A DNA stretch of 41,695 bases, taken from a virus. The notes below the pieces were generated by a model. The model searched no databases. It was given only the letters and a program-made list of their open reading frames with translations, and was not told the DNA's origin. A program made the translations under genes and the position numbers. Positions 15,282 through 20,347 of this stretch are shown piece after piece (positions within the stretch are counted from its first letter, which is position 1; each line of letters opens with the position of its first letter). The DNA lies in IMG/VR virus record IMGVR_UViG_3300021512_000007, positions 1 through 41,695 of that record; one strand, written 5' to 3'.

Positions 15282-15318
15282 ACAGTCCGAACGAAGTGAC
15301 TTAATGTGATTGTTATGT
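15282..15318 (+). other. half attC site at the left end of the cassette array
   Basis: ACAGTCCGA and, ten bases on, CTTAATGTGATTGTTA are both shared with the right half of the attC at 17631-17702. It ends in the R'-like core GTTATGT (15312-15318). The left half is missing and replaced by phage promoter sequence, so the array was joined to the phage through a truncated attC. Confidence 0.7.
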
Positions 15319-15468
15319 GATTTTAATTTAGGAGTATAAGTATGTGTGAGGTACCAAACAGCATAAATGCGGCGGGGCGCGTTGATACAAATATAACGAC
15401 TTGCATAACTGGTGTGGAACGAAGCGAAGCGAAGCGCACCACTTTACCGCGTCACCTGGATTTACTTG
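15313..15468 (+). other. cassette 0, very short, with a truncated reading frame
   Basis: About 156 bp between two R' cleavage points. It has a strong ribosome site (TTTAGGAG) and an ATG at 15342, but the frame runs without a stop through its own attC and into the frame of the next cassette gene. A fused 133-aa product is possible. More likely the cassette lost its coding body and is a leader remnant. Confidence 0.55.
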
Positions 15469-15474
15469 TTAGGC
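15391..15474 (+). other. attC site 1
   Basis: R'' ATATAAC (15391-15397), R' GTTAGGC (15468-15474), 84 bp, with an inner stem GGTG/CACC around a GAAGC-repeat loop. R'' is one base off the ACATAAC expected from the cassette's start TTATGT. Confidence 0.65.
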
Positions 15475-15509
15475 GTGAACGAAGCCTACTTAAACTGAGG
15501 ACTGATAGA

Positions 15510-15743
15510 ATGGATTTTAAACCACCAAAAGCTTCTGATGCCATAGAAGCCATTCAGAAACTGATCGATGAAAATGGAGATTTGCCAATTGCTCTTGATG
15601 ACCCAGATACAGGGTGGACTATGCCGATTGGCGTAGAGGTACAATCCCTAGACGGTGAAAAGTTAATCATGATTACTAGCGCATATCATGGTGAACCAGA
15701 TGGCTGTATTGGCGAATACACGGAGAGGGATTCAGACGCCTAA
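15510..15743 (+). CDS. cassette 1 protein, 77 aa
   Basis: Hypothetical acidic protein. ATG at 15510 is preceded by GAGG and lies 41 bp into the cassette. The sequence (SDAIEAIQKLIDENGDLPIALDDPDTG, then a GVEVQSLDGEKLIMI strand) resembles small proteins in which a helix is followed by a beta sheet, but no function is known. Its TAA is part of the attC core GCCTAAC, typical of cassette genes. The same frame is open upstream to 15342 across an attC. Confidence 0.7.
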   Translation: MDFKPPKASDAIEAIQKLIDENGDLPIALDDPDTGWTMPIGVEVQSLDGEKLIMITSAYHGEPDGCIGEYTERDSDA

Positions 15744-15798
15744 CGCTCGCATAAACTGCGAAGCGCCAGCGGAGTCAGAATTAATGCGATTGTTATGC
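15738..15798 (+). other. attC site 2
   Basis: 61 bp. R'' GCCTAAC (15738-15744) is the exact complement of the cassette's own start GTTAGGC at 15468. R' GTTATGC (15792-15798). CGCATAA pairs with TTAATGCG with one extra base, the extrahelical base expected in attC hairpins. Confidence 0.85.
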
Positions 15799-15827
15799 TT
15801 TTAAACCATATAAATAAGGGTATTAAA

Positions 15828-15992
15828 ATGGAAAACGAAATATTAAAAGACATTATTAACTACGCTACCAAGAAATTAAATGCGGCCTACGGGTATTGTG
15901 GTGTGGCAGAAGGCCCAAAAATGGCCTTCCTTAACTCAGATGACGGTAACTGCAATGATATTAAGATAAAAATAACTCTGGAAAAAGAGTAG
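15828..15992 (+). CDS. cassette 2 protein a, 54 aa
   Basis: Small hypothetical protein beginning MENEILKDIINYATKKLN, an N-terminal amphipathic helix followed by a loop and strand. ATG with AAGGG upstream. Its stop is 4 bp before the next ATG, so the two genes form a pair inside one cassette, the arrangement seen in some toxin-antitoxin or two-gene cassettes; no toxin family is recognised. Confidence 0.6.
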   Translation: MENEILKDIINYATKKLNAAYGYCGVAEGPKMAFLNSDDGNCNDIKIKITLEKE

Positions 15993-15996
15993 AAAC

Positions 15997-16281
15997 ATGA
16001 AAGAGAGAGCTGAGAAATTTGTTGTTGAATGGCTAAAAAATAACATAGATGCAAATGTGCTTGATGCTGTGTTTATTGATGAATTCGTAAACGCTACTGG
16101 ATGCACATTCTCGGTGACAACGTTGGGAGCAAATAAATGCAATTACGCCGGCAGAACGTTAAGTCGAATGTTTGGGGAAAACACATTAAAAAGATTTGCT
16201 GTCGGCTTGGGTAGCAACTATCAAGCTGGTTTTCCGAAATGGGTGTATAGCTATACTTTAAACGTATACCACCCTGCATGA
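15997..16281 (+). CDS. cassette 2 protein b, 94 aa
   Basis: Hypothetical protein with an N-terminal helix (MKERAEKFVVEWLKNNIDAN) and a basic C-terminal part (NYAGRTLSRMFGENTLKRFAVG). The layout suggests a small winged-helix-like or nucleic-acid-contacting fold, but no family is recognised. Its TGA lies in GCATGAC (16276-16282), one base from the GCATAAC expected for this cassette's R'' core. Confidence 0.6.
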   Translation: MKERAEKFVVEWLKNNIDANVLDAVFIDEFVNATGCTFSVTTLGANKCNYAGRTLSRMFGENTLKRFAVGLGSNYQAGFPKWVYSYTLNVYHPA

Positions 16282-16282
16282 C
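16276..16282 (+). other. degenerate attC R'' core
   Basis: GCATGAC overlaps the stop codon of the gene ending at 16281 and differs by one base from GCATAAC, the complement of this cassette's start GTTATGC at 15792. No matching R' follows, so an attC appears to have been deleted, merging two cassettes. Confidence 0.5.
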
Positions 16283-16320
16283 ATGTGAGCGGGAACAACA
16301 CACTGAACAAGGAGAACATC

Positions 16321-16677
16321 GTGGAAAACAGCGAACATAAAGAACCAGAAACCAGTGGTGAAGTAGCGAATCCAGTTGATGCAATTGTTAGTCAGAAGCC
16401 AAAATTCACAGCGGCCTGTAATAACTGTGGTTTATGCTGCAAAACTCAACTTTGTGATGTGGCAATAATGGCTTATGGGGAAGGATGTAGCGCGCCGTGC
16501 CCAATTCTGCTGGCTAATAACTTATGCGGAATTGTTGTGGCGGAAAAAGAAGCTGACTGCGGGATGGTTTCTAAAATGCTTGGAATAGGTTGTGGTTGCA
16601 GCATGCCAGATGAGCTAACTACGGATGAAGAAATCATTAAATTTGACACGAAAAGTTATATTAATATTTATGCCTAA
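16321..16677 (+). CDS. Cys-rich cassette protein, YkgJ-like metal-cluster type, 118 aa
   Basis: GTG start chosen because AAGGAG lies seven bases upstream. The sequence has ACNNCGLCCKTQLC, then CSAPC, CGIV, DCGM and GIGCGCSMPD, a dense Cys pattern like the YkgJ-type zinc/iron cluster family (CxxCGxCC). Biochemical role unknown; metal binding is likely. TAA lies inside the next attC core GCCTAAC. Confidence 0.7.
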   Translation: MENSEHKEPETSGEVANPVDAIVSQKPKFTAACNNCGLCCKTQLCDVAIMAYGEGCSAPCPILLANNLCGIVVAEKEADCGMVSKMLGIGCGCSMPDELTTDEEIIKFDTKSYINIYA

Positions 16678-16758
16678 CGTTGTTTTTAACTTGCGCCACC
16701 ACTGAACTTTAAATAAAACCGCAAGGCTTTCAGCGTCAAGTTGAAAGCCTTGTTATAC
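16672..16758 (+). other. attC site 3
   Basis: 87 bp. R'' GCCTAAC (16672-16678), R' GTTATAC (16752-16758). Near the ends AACTTGCGC pairs with GCGTCAAGTT with one extra base, with 9-nt spacers on both sides. A further 10-bp stem (AAGGCTTTCA/TGAAAGCCTT) lies in its right half. R'' is not the complement of the 15792 core, consistent with a lost cassette boundary. Confidence 0.8.
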
Positions 16759-16776
16759 GTTTTCGGAGCGACGACC

Positions 16777-17094
16777 ATGAAAAAAGAGATAAAAGTTAAC
16801 GTGTATCAAACACATGCGGAATGGGACTTGCCCACAAAGGCGGCGGACTTCCTGGCTTTTTGGAAGGGGAAGCTAGCACTAATCCCTGATGGTCATCGCG
16901 CAAATGCACAGATAGAGGTTGAAGCAATTACATCATACGATCAGGCTCTATTAGAAGTGACCGTAGGTTACACGCGGCTAGAAACGGATGAGGAGGAAAC
17001 GCATCGCGAAAAAAATGCGCAGGCAAGAGCTGATAATGCGGAGCAAAGAGAGCGATCTGAATTGGATCGCCTAAAGAGAAAGTATGGCGTATAA
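16777..17094 (+). CDS. cassette 3 protein, 105 aa
   Basis: Hypothetical protein; ATG with CGGAG nine bases upstream. The first two-thirds is alpha/beta (KVNVYQTHAEWDLP, ALLEVTVGYTRLE); the C-terminal third is a highly charged helix (ETHREKNAQARADNAEQRER), probably coiled. Its TAA lies in the attC core GTATAAC. No family recognised. Confidence 0.7.
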   Translation: MKKEIKVNVYQTHAEWDLPTKAADFLAFWKGKLALIPDGHRANAQIEVEAITSYDQALLEVTVGYTRLETDEEETHREKNAQARADNAEQRERSELDRLKRKYGV

Positions 17095-17175
17095 CGATTA
17101 CAATAAATTGCGACACTGAGAAGCTAAAATAGAAGCGGTGAGTTTGCTGCGTCAATTTGATTTTGCTTGTTAGGC
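17089..17175 (+). other. attC site 4
   Basis: 87 bp. R'' GTATAAC (17089-17095) is the exact complement of the cassette start GTTATAC at 16752. R' GTTAGGC (17169-17175). AAATTGCG pairs with CGTCAATTT with one extra base, as in site 3. Confidence 0.85.
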
Positions 17176-17195
17176 ATCGCTACGGAGCAATGAAG

Positions 17196-17399
17196 ATGAA
17201 TATTGAAAAGGGCTGTTTAGCTTTGATAGTAAAATCTACAACTGGGAATACCGGTACTTGTGTCGAGGTTGGGGCATTTATTGGTGCTGTGCCGTTTTTT
17301 GGTGGAGAGAATAGGTGGGAAGTAGACCCGCCAATACTAGCTAAGTACGGCGAACCTGTTAATCATGCTGACGAGTCCCAGTTAATAAGGAGATACTAA
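17196..17399 (+). CDS. cassette 4 protein a, 67 aa
   Basis: Hypothetical protein with Gly-rich beta-strands (MNIEKGCLALIVKSTTGNTG, then EVGAFIGAVPFFGGENRWEV), an SH3-like small-barrel appearance. GGAG fits the ATG at 17196 better than the one at 17190. Its stop is 1 bp before the next ATG. No function assigned. Confidence 0.65.
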   Translation: MNIEKGCLALIVKSTTGNTGTCVEVGAFIGAVPFFGGENRWEVDPPILAKYGEPVNHADESQLIRRY

Positions 17400-17400
17400 T

Positions 17401-17628
17401 ATGAAACTATTCGCCTGGCAGCCAAGCGGTCACGGGCAGCTCAGCTTCTTCATTGCAGCGGAGAACGAGAAGCAAGCCAGGGCAGCTGTTGATAAGTATA
17501 TTGATGCTCAGTTAAGCGAAGATACAATGACTTCTTTCGGTAGTTACGATGTTCTTGGGTGGGGGACTGATTATTATCAGCTAACAGAGTTAGATCCTGG
17601 GCAGGTTGCTATTAACAGCAATGACTAG
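17401..17628 (+). CDS. cassette 4 protein b, 75 aa
   Basis: Hypothetical protein, ATG with AAGGAG upstream. Compact alpha/beta pattern: strand KLFAWQ, strand LSFFIAA, helix NEKQARAAVDKYIDA, then aromatic strands. Forms a pair with the gene just upstream in the same cassette. Stop three bases before the attC core. Confidence 0.65.
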   Translation: MKLFAWQPSGHGQLSFFIAAENEKQARAAVDKYIDAQLSEDTMTSFGSYDVLGWGTDYYQLTELDPGQVAINSND

Positions 17629-17630
17629 CA

Positions 17631-17702
17631 ACCTAACGCCCACATAAGCGGCTGGCGCGTCAGCGACAGTCCGAGTGGAGCGGCTTAATGTGATTGTTAG
17701 AT
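17631..17702 (+). other. attC site 5
   Basis: 72 bp. R'' ACCTAAC (17631-17637) is one base off the GCCTAAC expected. R' GTTAGAT (17696-17702). CACATAAGC pairs with GCTTAATGTG with one extra base, the extrahelical base typical of attC. Confidence 0.85.
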
Positions 17703-17728
17703 TTGATTTTACTTTATGGGGAGACAGC

Positions 17729-17950
17729 ATGATCATAAAAGACAGCTTTCTAAGAACATCAGCTAGGTTTGCTTTAATCGTGTTATTTTGGCTTCCACCC
17801 TTTTTTGCTCTTTTCCATGAGATTAGTCGAGCGTGGTTTAATTCATGCCTGTTAAACCAAGTCAAATCTGAATATCGCGCATGGTGGGCCGCTTTAAACG
17901 ATACAAAAAACTACTTGGCAAAAGAGAAGGTTGATAAATTACATAAGTAA
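17729..17950 (+). CDS. cassette 5 small membrane protein, 73 aa
   Basis: ATG preceded by GGGGAG. The N-terminal part has one membrane segment (about 13-30, FALIVLFWLPPFFALF); the rest is a charged helix ending KEKVDKLHK. Function unknown. The half-attC core ATCTAAC begins right after its stop codon. Confidence 0.65.
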   Translation: MIIKDSFLRTSARFALIVLFWLPPFFALFHEISRAWFNSCLLNQVKSEYRAWWAALNDTKNYLAKEKVDKLHK

Positions 17951-17952
17951 GA

Positions 17953-17959
17953 ATCTAAC
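17953..17959 (+). other. half attC core at the right end of the array
   Basis: ATCTAAC is the exact complement of the cassette start GTTAGAT at 17696. No R' or inner stem follows; phage-type sequence resumes, with the next ribosome site at 17990. Confidence 0.7.
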
Positions 17960-18001
17960 ACTGGACTATACCGACTAAACAAAGTCGTAGGAGCAAAATC
18001 A

Positions 18002-18217
18002 ATGAGTTACAGAGCAACGACAAAAAGGAAGAAGCTCTGGTCTGAGCGAGCCAACATCAAAAAAGCGATGTTGAGAGGGGAAAGGGTTGCTCGGGAATCT
18101 GGAAAGATCAATGTGACCCTAAGAATAACGGTCGAGCGCCCGGGAACTGGAGAGACAGCCATCTTTGAATGTTCCGAGGGCGATCGTATCGATAACTACT
18201 GTGTATTGCAATGGTAA
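18002..18217 (+). CDS. hypothetical protein, 71 aa, basic
   Basis: ATG with AGGAG nine bases upstream. Very basic N-terminal helix (RATTKRKKLWSERANIKKAM), then beta-strands (KINVTLRITVE, ETAIFECSEGD). First gene past the cassette array. Not recognised. Confidence 0.6.
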   Translation: MSYRATTKRKKLWSERANIKKAMLRGERVARESGKINVTLRITVERPGTGETAIFECSEGDRIDNYCVLQW

Positions 18218-18308
18218 GTATCAAGGTATACAAAGTGTCACAACTATCACAAATAATCTGAGAAAGGCGCTGCCATCTTTTGGTTTTGCGTAACTATAGG
18301 AGAACGAC

Positions 18309-18407
18309 ATGACACTAATAATAGCGGTAATGCTCATTTACGGGTTGAACCTTGAGCCAATGTTGTACCCTTTTGTAACAGCTGTGTTTTTCGTCCCCTG
18401 GGAGTGA
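18309..18407 (+). CDS. tiny hydrophobic protein, 32 aa
   Basis: ATG with TAGGAG upstream; 32 residues (MTLIIAVMLIYGLNLEPM then a second hydrophobic stretch) ending seven bases before the VRR-NUC start. Probably a single-pass membrane peptide. The ribosome site and tight spacing support it, but shortness leaves doubt. Confidence 0.5.
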   Translation: MTLIIAVMLIYGLNLEPMLYPFVTAVFFVPWE

Positions 18408-18413
18408 GCCACT

Positions 18414-18833
18414 ATGACGACTACTGAGCACCGCCAGAACGATCTATTTGTCCCGCCTGTCGTCAAGGGTGTAGCCAAGTCAACACTGGAGAAGGATGTC
18501 GAGGCGAAATTGATCCGTAGGGTACGGGCCGCAGGAGGCATCAGCTGGAAATTCGTATCGCCGAATAATCGCGGTGTGAGCGACAGAGTTGTGCTGATCG
18601 ATGGTAGAGCTATCTTTGTCGAACTCAAGCGCGACGGGGGCAAAATGACACCTTTGCAACAGGTCTTTCGGGAAAAGGTTGAATCCAACGGCGGGGAGTT
18701 CGCATTGGTTGTAGGGATGGATGGTGTGGAGGGGTTTATAGCAAAGATCAAAGCCGAGCAACCCATGTGGCGAACATTCTATAGGGCGATCTGGAGCATG
18801 ATCGGTAAGTTTAGCGGCAAGACGAGTCCATAA
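18414..18833 (+). CDS. VRR-NUC domain nuclease, 139 aa
   Basis: Stand-alone VRR-NUC nuclease, a PD-(D/E)XK relative of the FAN1/Holliday junction resolvase group that cuts branched DNA. Catalytic pattern: an early Glu (E26 or E30), RGVSDR with Asp57, and FVELK with Glu70-x-Lys72, followed by Gln82. The usual Pro of GVPDR is Ser. Likely trims branched replication or recombination intermediates before packaging. Its start has GGGAG upstream. Confidence 0.9.
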   Translation: MTTTEHRQNDLFVPPVVKGVAKSTLEKDVEAKLIRRVRAAGGISWKFVSPNNRGVSDRVVLIDGRAIFVELKRDGGKMTPLQQVFREKVESNGGEFALVVGMDGVEGFIAKIKAEQPMWRTFYRAIWSMIGKFSGKTSP

Positions 18834-18852
18834 GACCATATCAATAAAAAGC

Positions 18853-18881
18853 TTGACGGTGTGAAGTGTTCGCTTTACACT
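18853..18881 (+). promoter_or_regulatory. sigma-70 promoter with operator dyad
   Basis: TTGACG (18853-18858), 17-bp spacer, TACACT (18876-18881). GTGTGAAG and CTTTACAC (18859-18880) form the inverted repeat that is present, with changes, in the promoters at 15225 and 22294. It serves the genes from 18927. Confidence 0.75.
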
Positions 18882-18926
18882 TGTGGTTCTTGAACGCTAA
18901 CAATTAACCGGAAAGGAGAAATAAAA

Positions 18927-19145
18927 ATGATGATAAATAAGATGGAAAGCTTTATGTTCGAGCGAGTGATACCCGTACTGATAACCATAGTGACGCTTTG
19001 CGTGGTGTACCTGGTAATCTGCGTCCTGCCCGCGCACTTACTCGCCGAACAAGAATGCTTGAAGAACGGCTACCCTGAAACTCACACCACAATGCTCTTG
19101 CAGAGCTACTGTGCGAAACCAGGCGAGGAGTTATTATTCATATGA
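18927..19145 (+). CDS. small membrane protein, 72 aa, C...YP...YC family
   Basis: ATG with AAGGAG upstream. One membrane segment (about 14-37), then a short outside-type region ECLKNGYP...LLQSYCAK. The same layout (membrane segment, Cys, YP, YC) is seen in the protein at 22563-22793, so they are paralogues. The two cysteines may form a disulfide in the periplasm. Possible superinfection exclusion or envelope role is speculation. Confidence 0.65.
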   Translation: MMINKMESFMFERVIPVLITIVTLCVVYLVICVLPAHLLAEQECLKNGYPETHTTMLLQSYCAKPGEELLFI

Positions 19146-19594
19146 GTATCGCCGCAAGAAAAGTAAACACCTCAAAATATACCCTGGAAAACGTGCTCGA
19201 AATGCTAGCTGAACGGGAGACCGGAGTAACCTATGCGAATCTAGCTTTAAAATGGAACTGCAGCAAAACGCACATGCGGGAAATGCTTACCGGGAGCAGA
19301 GGCCCATTGAAGCCTAGAGTGGGTATTCAAATTCCTAAGAAAGGGGCTAATACCCGAGCAAAAGCCCAAGCTCTATTTAAAGACGGTCACACTAAAAAAG
19401 AGATTGCCACCAGGCTAAATATATCCGAAGGTCATTGCGCCACGCTGATTGTCACCAAAGAACACGAGAAGCGACTAGGCAAAGATGCACCGTTTCACGG
19501 GGAAAATGAGCCTAATTGGCCCCACGAACTATCCGCCACTTGGCTAAGTAAGCGGCTCGGGAGTGGCAATGATGCTCAGGTTGCAGCGGTATGA
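19142..19594 (+). CDS. putative DNA-binding protein with two HTH segments, 150 aa
   Basis: Overlaps the previous stop by ATGA. Two helix-turn-helix-like segments: ERETGVTYANLALKWNCSKT (about 22-42) and DGHTKKEIATRLNISEGH (about 81-98), both of the resolvase/Sigma-like type. Probable DNA-binding regulator; partner sites not known. Confidence 0.65.
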   Translation: MSIAARKVNTSKYTLENVLEMLAERETGVTYANLALKWNCSKTHMREMLTGSRGPLKPRVGIQIPKKGANTRAKAQALFKDGHTKKEIATRLNISEGHCATLIVTKEHEKRLGKDAPFHGENEPNWPHELSATWLSKRLGSGNDAQVAAV

Positions 19595-19599
19595 ATGAG

Positions 19600-19629
19600 T
19601 ATTCTAACGAGAGGTATTAGCAATGAGCG
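19600..19629 (+). repeat. 30-bp duplicated leader, copy 1
   Basis: Identical to 20132-20161. Contains TAACGAGAGGTATTAGCAATG: it spans the ribosome site, ATG and the first codons of the gene at 19623. The copies lead unrelated genes, so a translation-initiation cassette has been duplicated. Confidence 0.9.
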
Positions 19630-19814
19630 AAGAAGCGTATAAACCCATGGGAATCGGCGAGTTAAAACAGCTACTCGAGTCGTTCGCAAACGATAACCCG
19701 ACCCCTGTTTTCATGGAAGTGGACGGTGCCTTTGGTGTGATTAGATCGCTTAAAGTGCTCGCACCGCTCAAGCGAGGTTCTGAGGAAAGGCTTGTGTTGA
19801 CAAGTCGAATTTAA
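19623..19814 (+). CDS. hypothetical protein, 63 aa
   Basis: Begins in the duplicated leader. Helix (IGELKQLLESFANDN) followed by strands (TPVFMEVDGAFGVIRSLKVLAPL, EERLVLTSR), a small alpha/beta fold often seen in phage accessory proteins. Not recognised. Confidence 0.65.
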   Translation: MSEEAYKPMGIGELKQLLESFANDNPTPVFMEVDGAFGVIRSLKVLAPLKRGSEERLVLTSRI

Positions 19815-19831
19815 CATAAAGGATTGAGATT

Positions 19832-20095
19832 ATGATTAGCATCTGGAAGTACGATTTACAGACGATAGGTAAACAAACCATACACATGCCAGCAAGAGCT
19901 GAAATATTAACCGTGCAAACGCAGAAGGGTGAGCCTCGTTTGTGGGCCAAGGTTGATACAAATTTACCCGAGGAGCCTAGGGTAATTACAACACACGGAA
20001 CGGGACAACCCTTGCCGCCCGAAGCAGAGAGATACATCGCCACGTATAAAGTCTCAGGTGACAATTTAGTTTTTCATGTGTTTGAGTCTTTGTAA
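19832..20095 (+). CDS. DUF7352-like protein, 87 aa
   Basis: Pattern IWKYDLQTIGKQTIHMPARA, ILTVQTQKGEPRLWAKVD, THGTGQPLP fits a small family common in phages (DUF7352 as remembered). Mostly beta, role unknown. ATG with AAAGGA upstream. Confidence 0.7.
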   Translation: MISIWKYDLQTIGKQTIHMPARAEILTVQTQKGEPRLWAKVDTNLPEEPRVITTHGTGQPLPPEAERYIATYKVSGDNLVFHVFESL

Positions 20096-20113
20096 TGCGA
20101 CACTTAGGTCGCA

Positions 20114-20220
20114 GCAGTAAAACCAAACAAATATTCTAACGAGAGGTATTAGCAATGAGCGGAGAAGTATTATGTGTGGTGTTTTCAGCGGTACTTGCGG
20201 TCGATGTTTGGTTTTACTGC
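20114..20220 (+). repeat. 16-bp inverted repeat spanning a start region
   Basis: GCAGTAAAACCAAACA (20114-20129) is the exact reverse complement of 20205-20220. In mRNA the arms would pair and enclose the second leader copy, its ribosome site and ATG. A regulatory hairpin is possible. Confidence 0.6.
20132..20161 (+). repeat. 30-bp duplicated leader, copy 2
   Basis: Identical to 19600-19629 through the ribosome site, ATG and the first codons (MSG/MSE). Precedes the 51-aa protein at 20155. Confidence 0.9.
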
Positions 20221-20310
20221 AGAGTACCGTGCCCAGAACGATTATCGAGCTGGCGCTACAAGTTGCCCGGAGGGGGGATTGCGGCATACCTTAAATTTAA
20301 GAAGAAATAA
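20155..20310 (+). CDS. small membrane protein, 51 aa
   Basis: Begins in the duplicated leader. N-terminal hydrophobic segment (VLCVVFSAVLAVDVWFY), then Cys-x3-Cys and a basic C-terminus (LKFKKK), predicted to be a single-pass membrane protein with the basic end in the cytoplasm. Ends 37 bp before the SNF2 gene. Function unknown. Confidence 0.55.
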   Translation: MSGEVLCVVFSAVLAVDVWFYCRVPCPERLSSWRYKLPGGGIAAYLKFKKK

Positions 20311-20347
20311 CCCTTAAATCACTCGTCAAATCAACGGATCATAATTA

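Larger units (their letters stand above)
15282..17959 (+). mobile_element. integron gene-cassette array without integrase (CALIN-like)
   Basis: A head-to-tail series of small promoterless genes, all rightward, separated by attC-type sites whose R'' cores overlap or closely follow stop codons. Four complete sites (15391-15474, 15738-15798, 17089-17175, 17631-17702) plus the site at 16672-16758, one degenerate R'' at 16276-16282, and half sites at both ends. Bases after each cleavage point are complementary to the R'' of the same cassette: TTAGGC with GCCTAAC (cassette at 15469), TTATAC with GTATAAC (16753), TTAGAT with ATCTAAC (17697); others differ at one base. No integrase gene or attI is in the window. 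Flanking genes are phage genes. Confidence 0.85.

Noticed and set aside
16711-16751. Hairpin AAGGCTTTCA/TGAAAGCCTT read as a terminator
   Set aside because: It forms part of attC site 3 and is not followed by a good U-tract, so the recombination-site reading is preferred.
15282-17959. Ordinary phage accessory genes with chance repeats
   Set aside because: The cassette-by-cassette match between start bases and own R'' cores, stop codons within cores, and one-base bulged inner stems are too consistent for chance.
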